From: DATARH01 sp035309005
GTDB taxonomy: Bacteria; Pseudomonadota; Alphaproteobacteria; ATCC43930; CGMCC-115725
Assembly (NCBI GenBank): GCA_035309005.1
Contig: DATGFP010000051.1
Coordinates: forward strand, 20,086 to 84,085
Length of the DNA: 64,000 bases
Direction: 5' to 3'
Shown here: in pieces, positions 23,028 through 31,173 of the stretch
Layout of the letters: each line of letters starts with the position of its first letter
Position numbering within the stretch: the stretch's first letter is position 1
Translations under genes and position numbers: made by a program
Notes under the pieces: generated by a model
Database searches by the model: none
What the model was told of the DNA's origin: nothing
The model's input: the letters and a program-made list of their open reading frames with translations, nothing else

Positions 23028-23945
23028 ATGCAGGCAACCGGCCACATGCCGCCCCTCAGCGCGCTGCGGGCGTTCGAGGCCGCGGCTCGGCTCAAATCCT
23101 TCAGCAAGGCGGCTGACGAACTGAGCGTCACGCCGGCGGCCATCAGTCACCAGATCCATGCGCTCGAAGAGGATCTCGGCATCCGGCTGTTCGAGCGGCG
23201 CAACCGCGCCGTCGAATTGACCGCCTCGGCCCGGCTGCTGCTGCCCGGCCTGTCGGAGGCGTTCTCCGGCATCCATGCGGCGGTCCGCCGGCTGCGAACG
23301 CACAACGACACCGGCACGCTGACCGTCACCGCCTCGCCGTCGATCGCGGCCAAGTGGCTGGTGCTGCGGCTGCACCGCTTCCAGGAGCAGTGTCCCGACA
23401 TCGACGTGCGGATCTCGACCAACGACAATGTCGTCGATCTGACGAGGGGAGATTTCGACCTCGCGATCCGCTACGGCAGCGGCCGCTATCCGGGGCTCGG
23501 CGTCGAATTGCTGCTGAAGAACGAGGTGTTTCCGGCCTGCAGCCCGCGGCTGCTGGAAACCGGGCCGCCGCTGCGCACGCCCGAGGATCTGCGCCACCAC
23601 GCGCTGATCCACGACCAGGCGGTCGATCGCGACCCGTTGGCGCCGACCTGGGCGATGTGGCTGAAGGCGGCCGGCGTCAGCGGCGCGCCGAGCGCGCCGG
23701 GCCTCACCTTCAGCGTCGGCTACATGGCGTTGGACGCGGCGATCGCCGGGCACGGGGTGGTGCTCGCCTACAGCACGATCGCCGCCGGCGATCTCGCGGC
23801 CGGGCGCCTCGTGCGGCTCTTCTCGTTGGCGCTGCCCGACCTCTTCGCCTATTACATCGTGACCGCGCCGGGCGCGCTCGAACGGCCCAAGGTCAGGGCG
23901 TTCCGCGACTGGCTGCGCCAGGAAGCCGACGCAATCACCGGGTGA
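23028..23945 (+). CDS. LysR-family transcriptional regulator, GcvA-like
   Basis: The 305-residue protein has the winged helix-turn-helix MPPLSALRAFEAAARLKSFSKAADELSVTPAAISHQIHALEEDLGIRLF split over residues 7-55, and a periplasmic-binding-like effector domain. The MPPLxALRAFEAAAR start is typical of the GcvA subgroup. The start is ATG 23028 or 23046. It faces the DUF1127 gene across a 120-base intergenic region likely to contain its operator; LysR proteins usually also repress their own gene. The effector is unknown. Confidence 0.88.
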   Translation: MQATGHMPPLSALRAFEAAARLKSFSKAADELSVTPAAISHQIHALEEDLGIRLFERRNRAVELTASARLLLPGLSEAFSGIHAAVRRLRTHNDTGTLTVTASPSIAAKWLVLRLHRFQEQCPDIDVRISTNDNVVDLTRGDFDLAIRYGSGRYPGLGVELLLKNEVFPACSPRLLETGPPLRTPEDLRHHALIHDQAVDRDPLAPTWAMWLKAAGVSGAPSAPGLTFSVGYMALDAAIAGHGVVLAYSTIAAGDLAAGRLVRLFSLALPDLFAYYIVTAPGALERPKVRAFRDWLRQEADAITG

Positions 23946-23956
23946 TCTCGCAATAA

Positions 23957-24038
23957 TCGTCATTCCCGCGCAAGCGAGAATCCAGGGGGCCGAGGTTGGC
24001 GCATTTGCCCTGGACCCCCGCTTTCGCGGGGTGACGAT
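23957..24038. repeat. Palindromic repeat after the LysR gene
   Basis: TCGTCATTCCCGCGCAAGCG at the left and CGCTTTCGCGGGGTGACGA at the right form a long imperfect hairpin, with ATCCAGGG and CCCTGGA inside. It is a member of the same intergenic family as 10510-10588 and 52378-52460. It may help end the LysR transcript. Confidence 0.8.
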
Positions 24039-24073
24039 CAGATTTACTGCCACGTGCAACGAGGGGAGAAAAT

Positions 24074-24865
24074 ATGCCCGCCACAATCCGTAATGTCGCC
24101 CGCGAAAAGCTCGAAGCCGGCCAGCTGGCGTTGGGCGTCGGCATCCGCCTGACGCGCAGCGTCGAGATCGCCAAGGCGATGGCGGTCGCCGGGTTCGACT
24201 GGCTGTTTCTCGACATGGAGCACGGCGTCATGTCGCTGGAAGCGTGCGCCCAGATCGCGACGGCGGCGCTCGACGCTGGCATAGCGCCGATCGCGCGGGT
24301 GCCGAACGGCGAATATCCGATCGCGACGCGCGCCCTCGACAACGGCACGCTGGGCATCGTCATGCCGCATGTCGACAGCGCGGCCGAGGCGAGGGAAGTC
24401 GTCAACCGGCTGAAATACCCGCCGGTAGGCCACCGCTCGATGGGCGGGATCGGGCCGCATTACGGGCTGCGCTCGGCTTCCAGCGGCGAGGCGGCGCAGG
24501 CGTTGAACGCCGCCAACCTGACAATCGTCATGCTGGAGACGCCAGCCGCGATCGCCAACGCCGAGGAGATCGCCGCGGTGCCGGGGGTCGACGTTCTCCT
24601 GATCGGCACCAACGATCTGTGCGCCGAGATGGGCATCCACGGCGATTTCGGCAACGAGCGCGTCGCCGACGCCTACGGCAAGATGATCGCCGCCTGCAAG
24701 AAGCACGGCAAATTCCCCGGCATGGCCGGCGTCTATAACGAAGCGATCATGCCGCGCTACATCGAGATGGGCGCGCGTTTCATCCTGGCCGGCCAGGACG
24801 CGCAGTTCCTCTCGGCCGGCGCCGCGCAGCGCACCGCCTTCGCACGCAAAACCTTTCCCGGATAG
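24074..24865 (+). CDS. HpcH/HpaI family class II aldolase
   Basis: The 263-residue protein has GFDWLFLDMEHGV, the arginine loop PIARVP, a GTLGIVMPHVDSAAEA segment, MLETPAAIANAEEI (metal-binding glutamate) and LLIGTNDLCAEMGIHGDF (metal-binding aspartate). These enzymes reversibly cleave 2-keto-3-deoxy or 4-hydroxy-2-oxo acids to pyruvate and an aldehyde. The exact substrate cannot be read from the sequence. No sugar-acid catabolic genes sit next to it. Confidence 0.88.
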   Translation: MPATIRNVAREKLEAGQLALGVGIRLTRSVEIAKAMAVAGFDWLFLDMEHGVMSLEACAQIATAALDAGIAPIARVPNGEYPIATRALDNGTLGIVMPHVDSAAEAREVVNRLKYPPVGHRSMGGIGPHYGLRSASSGEAAQALNAANLTIVMLETPAAIANAEEIAAVPGVDVLLIGTNDLCAEMGIHGDFGNERVADAYGKMIAACKKHGKFPGMAGVYNEAIMPRYIEMGARFILAGQDAQFLSAGAAQRTAFARKTFPG

Positions 24866-24961
24866 TTCTACAGGCCAGCCAGGGCGCTTGCCGCAGCCGC
24901 GGGATTTTGCGCGCGGTGCGCTGGCTTGGTATTGTTGCCGCCGCAAGGAAAGGGCGACCCG

Positions 24962-25744
24962 ATGCTGCTGCAATCATGGGCCGTGCAACGCCGCGTCTGG
25001 GGCGCCGTGATGATGCGCGAGATCCAGACGCGCTGGGGCCGCCGCAACCTCGGATTCGCCTGGCTCTTTGCCGAACCGCTGGTATTCGCCTTCCCGGTGA
25101 TCGCGATGTGGTCGCTGATCCGCTCGCCGGTCGAGCACGGCATCCCGCTGGTGCCGCTGATCTGGACCGGCTACATGCCGCTTTTGGTGTTCCGCCACGT
25201 CACCGGCCACGCGCTCTATGTGATACGCAGCAACGCCGCCCTGCTCTACCACCGCTCGGTGACGCCGTTCGACATCTTCGTCGGGCGCTGCGGGCTGGAA
25301 GCGATCGGCAACCTCGCGGCGCTGACCTTTTCGTTTTTCATCCTCTATTTCCTCGGCTTCGTCGACTGGCCGAAGAACGTGCCGCTGTTTATCGCCGGCA
25401 ATCTCTTCATGGTCTGGTGGGCGCTCGCCGTCGCGCTGATCGTCGCGGCGTGGAGCGAGCGCACCGACCTCGTCGAGCATGTCTGGCAGGTGATTTCCTA
25501 CATGTACATGCCGGTGTCCGGCTTCTGGTTTCTCGCCGACTGGCTGCCGACGCCGATCCGTCATGTCGGCCTGGCGGTGATGCCGTCGATCCATGCCTAC
25601 GAGATGATCCGCGGCGGCCTCTTGGGCCATCAGATCCAGACCTATTACGACCCCGTCTACCTGACCTATTTCCTCGCGGCGCTGACGCTGTTCGGGCTGT
25701 GGCTGATGCATGATATCCGCCGGCACCTGGAGCTCGTGGAATAA
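24962..25744 (+). CDS. ABC-2 type polysaccharide export permease, without a linked ATPase
   Basis: The 260-residue protein has about six transmembrane segments. It also has the N-terminal MMREIQTRWGRRNLGFAW and TPFDIFVGRCGLEAIGN stretches typical of KpsM/CtrC/BexB-like exporters of capsular polysaccharide. Such permeases need an ATPase (KpsT type), but none is encoded on either side; the neighbours are an aldolase and an NHL-repeat protein. The ATPase may be elsewhere in the genome. GGAAAGG precedes the ATG. Confidence 0.85.
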   Translation: MLLQSWAVQRRVWGAVMMREIQTRWGRRNLGFAWLFAEPLVFAFPVIAMWSLIRSPVEHGIPLVPLIWTGYMPLLVFRHVTGHALYVIRSNAALLYHRSVTPFDIFVGRCGLEAIGNLAALTFSFFILYFLGFVDWPKNVPLFIAGNLFMVWWALAVALIVAAWSERTDLVEHVWQVISYMYMPVSGFWFLADWLPTPIRHVGLAVMPSIHAYEMIRGGLLGHQIQTYYDPVYLTYFLAALTLFGLWLMHDIRRHLELVE

Positions 25745-25791
25745 GCGCGGGCGCGCCGCGAAACGCAGAAACCACACCGGAGAGGATCGCC

Positions 25792-26760
25792 ATGTCGGTC
25801 GTATTGGGCACGGACGGCTATCGCTATGCGGTCGACGATTCCTGGGCGAAGCTGCCGCCCGGCATGGCGTTCAACGCCGATGTCGCGGCGGTCGGCGTCG
25901 ACAGCCACGACAACGTCTACGCCTTCAACCGCGGCGCCCATCCGATGTGCGTCTTCGACCGCGACGGCAATTTTCTGCGCTCGTGGGGCGAGGGGGTGTT
26001 CGTGCGGCCGCACGGCGTCTTCATGGCGCCCGACGACACGCTGTGGCTGACCTCCGACGGCGACCACACGGTCCGCCACTGCACGCTCGACGGCAAGGTG
26101 CTGCAGACCCTCGGCATTCCCGGCAAGCCCGCGCCCTATATGAGTGGCGAGCCGTTTCACCGCTGCACCCATACCGCCTTTTCGCCGCAGGGCGAGCTTT
26201 ACATCTCCGACGGCTACGGCAACGCCCGCGTGCACAAATTCAGCCCCGACGGCAAGCTGTTGTTCTCGTGGGGCGAGCCCGGCACCGACCCCGGCTGCTT
26301 CAACATTCCGCACAACATCTGCTGCGACGCCGATGGCTGGGTCTATGTCGCCGACCGCGAAAACCACCGCGTGCAGGTGTTTAACGGCAACGGCAAGTAC
26401 GAGGCGCAGTGGAACAACATGCACCGCCCGTCGGGCCTCTACATGGAGCCGGGCAAGGACGGCCGCTTTTTCATCGGCGAGATCGGCCCCGACATGGCGG
26501 TCAACATCGACCTGCCGAATTGCGGGCCGCGGGTCAGCATCTACACCCATAAGGGCGAACTCTTGGCGCGGCTCGGCCATGCCCATGCCGGGCTGGAGAC
26601 CGGCCAGTTCATCTCGCCGCACGGCCTGTGCGTCGACTCGCGCGGCGACATCTATGTCGGCGAGGTCTCGTTCACCAATTGGGGTCGCCGGGTGCGCGCC
26701 CGCGGCGAAGAGTTGCCGCCGGGCCTCAGGAGCTTGCAGAAGCTGGTCAAGGTGAGCTGA
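25792..26760 (+). CDS. NHL-repeat beta-propeller protein
   Basis: The 322-residue protein has repeated blades of the form DSHDNVYAFNRGAHPMCVFDRDGNFLRSWG, HKFSPDGKLLFSWGEPG and DADGWVYVADRENHRVQVFNGNGKY (given here in parts along the chain). This is typical of six-bladed NHL propellers related to peptidyl-alpha-hydroxyglycine lyase and SMP-30-like enzymes. No signal peptide is present. A lactonase or lyase role is possible, but no catalytic set could be confirmed. It is followed four bases later by a small membrane protein. Confidence 0.8.
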   Translation: MSVVLGTDGYRYAVDDSWAKLPPGMAFNADVAAVGVDSHDNVYAFNRGAHPMCVFDRDGNFLRSWGEGVFVRPHGVFMAPDDTLWLTSDGDHTVRHCTLDGKVLQTLGIPGKPAPYMSGEPFHRCTHTAFSPQGELYISDGYGNARVHKFSPDGKLLFSWGEPGTDPGCFNIPHNICCDADGWVYVADRENHRVQVFNGNGKYEAQWNNMHRPSGLYMEPGKDGRFFIGEIGPDMAVNIDLPNCGPRVSIYTHKGELLARLGHAHAGLETGQFISPHGLCVDSRGDIYVGEVSFTNWGRRVRARGEELPPGLRSLQKLVKVS

Positions 26761-26764
26761 CCCG

Positions 26765-26947
26765 ATGGGCAAGGGGGCGGTCAGGGGAATGATATTCGGG
26801 GCCGCGGCGATCGGGTTTGCCGTCTTCAGCATCGCGACGCGAACCGAGACGCCACCGCCCGGATACGCCCTTCTGGACTACGGGCTGATCGGCGTCGGGG
26901 CTGCGGGTTTCCTCGGTTCGCTCGTGATGTATTTGAAGAGCAAGTGA
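26765..26947 (+). CDS. Small two-helix membrane protein
   Basis: The 60-residue product has two hydrophobic helices (GMIFGAAAIGFAVFSIAT and LIGVGAAGFLGSLVMYL) joined by a proline-rich loop and a lysine at the end. No family was recognised. It lies four bases after the NHL gene and 19 bases before the nucleoside transporter gene, so it is probably co-transcribed. Confidence 0.6.
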   Translation: MGKGAVRGMIFGAAAIGFAVFSIATRTETPPPGYALLDYGLIGVGAAGFLGSLVMYLKSK

Positions 26948-26966
26948 GGCTGAGGGCTGCACGAAC

Positions 26967-28205
26967 GTGCGCGGCCTCCTTGGGATCTGCACGATACTTC
27001 TCTTTGCCTGGACGCTCAGCGAGGACCGGTTTCGGGTGCCGTGGCGCATCGTCGTGGTCGGCGTGCTGCTGCAGTTCGGCCTCGCGCTGGTCTTTCTCAA
27101 ATTCCCGCCGGCCAGAGCGGCCTTCCTGCTCCTCAACCGCGCGGTCGAGGCGTTGCAGCAGGCGACCGAGGCCGGCACCGGCTTCGTCTTCGGCTATCTG
27201 GGCGGCGGCGATCTGCCATTCGCCGAAGTCAAGCCCGGGGCCAGTTTCATCTTCGCGTTCCGCGCCCTGCCGCTGGTGCTTGTGATCAGCGCGCTGGCCA
27301 CCCTGTTATTCTACTGGGGGGTGCTGCAGCGTATCGTGCAGGCGTTCGCCTGGGTGCTGCGCCGCTCGGTCGGGATCGGCGGGCCGTTGGGACTCGGCGC
27401 CGCGGTGCACATCTTCGTCGGCCACATCGAGGGGCCGCTCCTCATTCGCCCCTACCTCGCGCGGCTCGAACGCGGCGAATTGTTTGCGCTGATGAGCTGC
27501 GGCATGGCCGGGATCGCCGGGACCGTGATGGTGCTTTACGCCGCGTTGATCGGCTCGGTCATCCCGAATGCGCTCGGCAACATCCTGATCGCCGCGGTGA
27601 TCAGCACCCCGGCCGCGCTCGCCATCGCCGCGCTGATGGTGCCGTTCCGCCCCGACCTGTCGGCGGCAGGGCGGCTCGTGCTCGATGACCCGCCGGCCAG
27701 TGCGATGGATGCGGTCGCCAAGGGGACGCGCGACGGCATCGTATTTCTCGCCAACATCATCGCGATGCTGGTCGTCCTCGTCGCACTTGTGAGCCTCGCC
27801 AACAGCCTCCTCTCGCTGTTGCCTGATTTCTGGGGCGCGAAGCTGACGCTGCAGCGCCTCTTCGCCTACGCCTTCCGACCGGTGATGTGGCTGATCGGCA
27901 TCCCCGGCCCGGAGACCGCCGCCGCCGCCGCGCTGATGGGCACGAAGACCGTGCTCAACGAGTTCATCGCCTATGTCGATCTGGCCAAGCTGTCGCCCGA
28001 GGCGCTGGGCCCGCGCTCGCGCCTGATCATGACCTATGCGCTGTGCGGTTTCGCCAATTTCGGCAGCCTCGGCATCCTGATCGGCGGCATGGGCGCGATG
28101 GTGCCCGAGCGCCGCCCGGAGATCGTCGCGCTCGGGCTGCGCGCCATCCTGTCGGGCACCCTCGCGACCTGCATGTCGGGCGCGGTCGTCGGCTTGCTCG
28201 TCTAG
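26967..28205 (+). CDS. Concentrative nucleoside transporter (NupC/CNT) family protein
   Basis: The 412-residue protein has the CNT layout: an N-terminal helix pair, FKFPPAR-like segment, GASFIFAFRALPLVL, VHIFVGHIEGPLLIRPYL (family pore motif, with substitutions), CGMAGIAGTVMVLYAA, and the C-terminal GFANFGSLGILIGGMGAMVPER block. CNT proteins import nucleosides with sodium or protons. The changed pore motif (AVHIFVGHIEGP in place of the usual SxNxFxGxxEAP) may alter specificity. Methylthioadenosine salvage genes lie just beyond the next gene, so a purine nucleoside substrate would make sense. Confidence 0.85.
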   Translation: MRGLLGICTILLFAWTLSEDRFRVPWRIVVVGVLLQFGLALVFLKFPPARAAFLLLNRAVEALQQATEAGTGFVFGYLGGGDLPFAEVKPGASFIFAFRALPLVLVISALATLLFYWGVLQRIVQAFAWVLRRSVGIGGPLGLGAAVHIFVGHIEGPLLIRPYLARLERGELFALMSCGMAGIAGTVMVLYAALIGSVIPNALGNILIAAVISTPAALAIAALMVPFRPDLSAAGRLVLDDPPASAMDAVAKGTRDGIVFLANIIAMLVVLVALVSLANSLLSLLPDFWGAKLTLQRLFAYAFRPVMWLIGIPGPETAAAAALMGTKTVLNEFIAYVDLAKLSPEALGPRSRLIMTYALCGFANFGSLGILIGGMGAMVPERRPEIVALGLRAILSGTLATCMSGAVVGLLV

Positions 28206-28207
28206 CC

Positions 28208-29059
28208 TCAGCCGACCGCCACGACGAGCGGCTCGGCGCGCGCGCGAATGTCGTCGGGCCAGCGCGCCGGGCGGCGCGCATCGAGATCGAGGTTGACGCC
28301 ATATTGGCCGACCCGCGCGACCTCCTGCCCGTTGCGCGGGTCGGTCATGCGGTGAACGAGGCGCAGCGAGGAATTGCCGAGGTGAGCGATGCCGGTCTGG
28401 ACGAGAAACGGCTCGTCGAGACCGAGGCTCCCGGAAATCCGCAGCCCCAGTTCAAAGGTCGAGAAGCCGCGACGACCGGTCTCCATATATTCGGCATTCA
28501 TGCCGATCGCCGAGCCGGCCTGGACGCAGGCATCGGTAAAACGGTGCACCATCGCCGCCATCCCGAAGCGACCGTCGGCGCTCAGATCCACCGGCTTCAC
28601 CCTGCCCCGCGCGGTCGGGATGAAGCCGGCGTGGCTTCTGGGTTCGGGGCGATCCTCCAGGGTCGGCCCTTCCCACGGGCCGAGCCGCGCCGCGATCGCG
28701 CTCTGGCGCTCCGGCGACAGGGCGCCGACCGGCAATTCCCAGCGCTCCTCGACCCAGGTGACGGTTTCGCCGGTGGACGAATCGACAAACCGGTGGCCGA
28801 GCCGCAGCCCCGGATCGACCGAGAGCGCGGCGCTCTCGATGTGAAAGCTGCTGCCGGCCCGCAATTCGCGCGTGAAGCGCACCTCGAAATGCCGCGGGAA
28901 ATGGCCGGCGCGCAGGAACTCGCGCAGCGCCAGGGCTTCGGTAAAGCTGCGCCCGGCTTCGCCCAGCCGGTCGAAGTAATAGGCGATCGTGAAATGCTCG
29001 GTGACGTCGCATTCCCAGGGCGGCACCGTGCCGCGGTAGGTCTCGCTCCAGTTTTCCAT
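28208..29059 (-). CDS. Double hot-dog acyl thioesterase family protein
   Basis: The 283-residue protein has two hot-dog-like halves: WECDVTEHFTIAYYFDRLGEAG with HFEVRFTRELRAGSSFHIES, and AEYMETGRRGFSTFELGLRI with TGIAHLGNSSLRLVHRMTD. This is the pattern of 4-hydroxybenzoyl-CoA/acyl-ACP thioesterase-like proteins. It should hydrolyse an acyl thioester in the cytoplasm; the acyl group is unknown. It converges with the transporter gene, leaving two bases between stops, and follows mtnA by 23 bases on the same strand. Confidence 0.8.
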   Translation of the reverse strand: MENWSETYRGTVPPWECDVTEHFTIAYYFDRLGEAGRSFTEALALREFLRAGHFPRHFEVRFTRELRAGSSFHIESAALSVDPGLRLGHRFVDSSTGETVTWVEERWELPVGALSPERQSAIAARLGPWEGPTLEDRPEPRSHAGFIPTARGRVKPVDLSADGRFGMAAMVHRFTDACVQAGSAIGMNAEYMETGRRGFSTFELGLRISGSLGLDEPFLVQTGIAHLGNSSLRLVHRMTDPRNGQEVARVGQYGVNLDLDARRPARWPDDIRARAEPLVVAVG

Positions 29060-29082
29060 CCGAGCTCCGCAGGTATCCTTGT

Positions 29083-30198
29083 TTAGGCCGCTTCCTGGCG
29101 GCGCTCCGGAAACAACCCCAACAGCCCCTCGCGCGACGCCGGGCAAACGCCGCGCTCGGTAATCAGCGCGGTGACCAGCCGCGCCGGCGTCACGTCGAAA
29201 GCGAAATTGGCGGCCGGGCTGCCCTCGGGCGTCAGGCGCACCTCGACCCGGGTGCCCGCTGCGGTCCAGCCGGCGATATGCGTCAGCTCGCGCGGATCGC
29301 GCCGCTCGATCGGGATCCGGGCGCCGTCCGCGCTCGCCCAATCGATCGTCGGTGACGGCAACGCGACGTAAAACGGCACGCCGTTATCCTCTGCCGCCAG
29401 CGCCTTGAGATAGGTGCCGATCTTGTTGGCGACATCGCCGTTGGCGGCGGTGCGGTCGGTGCCGACGAGGCAAAGATCGACCTCGCCCTGGCGCATCAGG
29501 TGCCCGCCGGCATTGTCGGCGATGACCGTATGCGGCACGCCATGCTGGCCCAATTCCCAGGCGGTCAGGCTTGCCCCCTGGTTGCGCGGCCGGGTCTCAT
29601 CGACCCAGACATGCAGCCGCACGCCGGAATCATGGGCCCGGTAGACCGGCGCCAGCGCGGTGCCCCAATCGACCGTGGCGAGCCAGCCGGCATTGCAATG
29701 CGTCAGGATCTGCAGCGGCCCGCGCCCGCTTTTGGCGTCCGCCGCGGCCTCGATCAAGGCGCCGCCGCGCTCGCCGATCGCCCGGTTGATCGCGACATCC
29801 TCGTCGGCGATCGAAGCGGCGCGCCCCAGCGCCGCGGCGAGGCGACGCTGGGGCGGCAGCGCAGCCACCGCGCGGCGCACCTCGGCAACACCCCAGGCGA
29901 GATTGACCGCGGTCGGCCGGGTCGCCGTCAGAACCTCGGCGGCGTGCTCGATGGCGCGGTCGCGGGGGTCCTCGGCGATCGCCAGCGCCATGCCGTAGGC
30001 CGCCGTCGCGCCGATCAGCGGCGCGCCGCGCACCTGCATGTCGCGGATCGCCCGCGCCGCATCGTCGAGACCGGTGAGCCGGGCGATGACGAGCGCGTGC
30101 GGCAGCCGGGTCTGGTCGATGATCTCGACGATCGGCGCCTCGGGTCGCTGGCCCGCGGCGAGCCAGATCGTGCGCATCGCGCGGCCGGCGACCAGCAT
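29083..30198 (-). CDS. mtnA: S-methyl-5-thioribose-1-phosphate isomerase
   Basis: The 371-residue protein has IIDQTRLPHALVI, MQVRGAPLIGATAAYGMALA, ILTHCNAGWLATVDWGTAL (catalytic cysteine), VDETRPRNQGASLTAWEL and VGTDRTAANGDVANKIGTY (catalytic aspartate), all as in MtnA. It converts methylthioribose-1-phosphate to methylthioribulose-1-phosphate. It follows mtnP by seven bases, giving the first two steps of methylthioadenosine salvage. Confidence 0.95.
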   Translation of the reverse strand: MLVAGRAMRTIWLAAGQRPEAPIVEIIDQTRLPHALVIARLTGLDDAARAIRDMQVRGAPLIGATAAYGMALAIAEDPRDRAIEHAAEVLTATRPTAVNLAWGVAEVRRAVAALPPQRRLAAALGRAASIADEDVAINRAIGERGGALIEAAADAKSGRGPLQILTHCNAGWLATVDWGTALAPVYRAHDSGVRLHVWVDETRPRNQGASLTAWELGQHGVPHTVIADNAGGHLMRQGEVDLCLVGTDRTAANGDVANKIGTYLKALAAEDNGVPFYVALPSPTIDWASADGARIPIERRDPRELTHIAGWTAAGTRVEVRLTPEGSPAANFAFDVTPARLVTALITERGVCPASREGLLGLFPERRQEAA

Positions 30199-30205
30199 CG
30201 CCGCC

Positions 30206-31081
30206 TCAGCCGCCCAGCACCCGCCCCGCCACCGCGTCTAGCCGGGCGAGGAGGGCAGGATCGCGGCGCTCGGGTGCGGTGACGAGGGCGTGCTCGAGGG
30301 CGTGCCGGCAACCCTGACGGCACGGCCCGACATGGCGCGACAACAGCGGCACGACCGCGCGAATGAGCGCCCGCGCCCGCCCGGCATTCGCCTGCAACAC
30401 CCCGAGGATCATGTCGACCGATACGGCCGCGTGCCCGGGATGCCAGCAATCGTAATCGGTAACCATCGCCACGGTCGCGTAGCACATCTCGGCCTCGCGG
30501 GCGAGCTTGGCCTCGGGCATGTTGGTCATCCCGATCACATCGCAACCCCAGCTGCGGTAGAGTTCGCTTTCCGCCAGCGTCGAGAATTGCATCCCCTCGA
30601 TGACGAGATAGGTGCCGCCGCGCTTGAGCGCGACGCCGGTGGCGGGCGCCGCCGCCGCGACGGCATCGCCGATCCGGCCGCAAACCGGGTGCGCCATCGA
30701 GACATGGGCAACGCAGCCCGGCCCGAAAAAGCTCTTCTCGCGCGCGAAGGTGCGGTCGATGAACTGGTCGACGACAACGAAATCGCCGGGCGCCAGATCC
30801 TCGCGCAGGCTGCCGACCGCCGAGAGCGACAGGATGTCGGTGACGCCGCAGCGCTTCAGCGCGTCGATGTTGGCGCGGAAATTGATCGCCGACGGCGGCA
30901 CCTCGTGGCCGCGCCCGTGCCGCGGCAGAAAGATGACCGGCTGGCCGTCGAGGCTGCCAAAGCAGAATTCGTCCGAGGCAGCGCCGAACGGGCTCTCGAC
31001 GCGACGCCACTCGACATCCGCCAGCCCATCAATCTGATAAAGGCCGCTGCCGCCGATGACGCCGATGACAGGATCAGGCAT
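30206..31081 (-). CDS. mtnP: S-methyl-5'-thioadenosine phosphorylase
   Basis: The 291-residue protein has VIGVIGGSGLYQIDG, FLPRHGRGHEVPPSAINFRAN, LSLSAVGSLREDLAPGDFVVVDQFIDRT (in parts), VIEGMQFSTLAESELYRSWG and VIGMTNMPEAKLAREAEMCYA, matching MtnP. It phosphorolyses methylthioadenosine to adenine and methylthioribose-1-phosphate, recycling the by-product of polyamine and homoserine-lactone synthesis. The start is ATG 31081, after a repeat element. Confidence 0.96.
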   Translation of the reverse strand: MPDPVIGVIGGSGLYQIDGLADVEWRRVESPFGAASDEFCFGSLDGQPVIFLPRHGRGHEVPPSAINFRANIDALKRCGVTDILSLSAVGSLREDLAPGDFVVVDQFIDRTFAREKSFFGPGCVAHVSMAHPVCGRIGDAVAAAAPATGVALKRGGTYLVIEGMQFSTLAESELYRSWGCDVIGMTNMPEAKLAREAEMCYATVAMVTDYDCWHPGHAAVSVDMILGVLQANAGRARALIRAVVPLLSRHVGPCRQGCRHALEHALVTAPERRDPALLARLDAVAGRVLGG

Positions 31082-31096
31082 GCCGCTTGGGTGACG

Positions 31097-31171
31097 CGAT
31101 TGCTCCGTCACTCCGCTCCTCGCAATGACGACCCCCTTCTTGTGTCATTGCGAGCGCATCGAAGCAATCTC
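31097..31171. repeat. Palindromic repeat between petC and mtnP
   Basis: GATTGCT ... CTCGCAATGAC at the left pairs with GTCATTGCGAG ... AGCAATC at the right, giving a 75-base imperfect hairpin. It belongs to a common alphaproteobacterial REP type different from the three other kinds in this window. It lies two bases past the petC stop and may act as its terminator. Confidence 0.8.
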
Positions 31172-31173
31172 GT

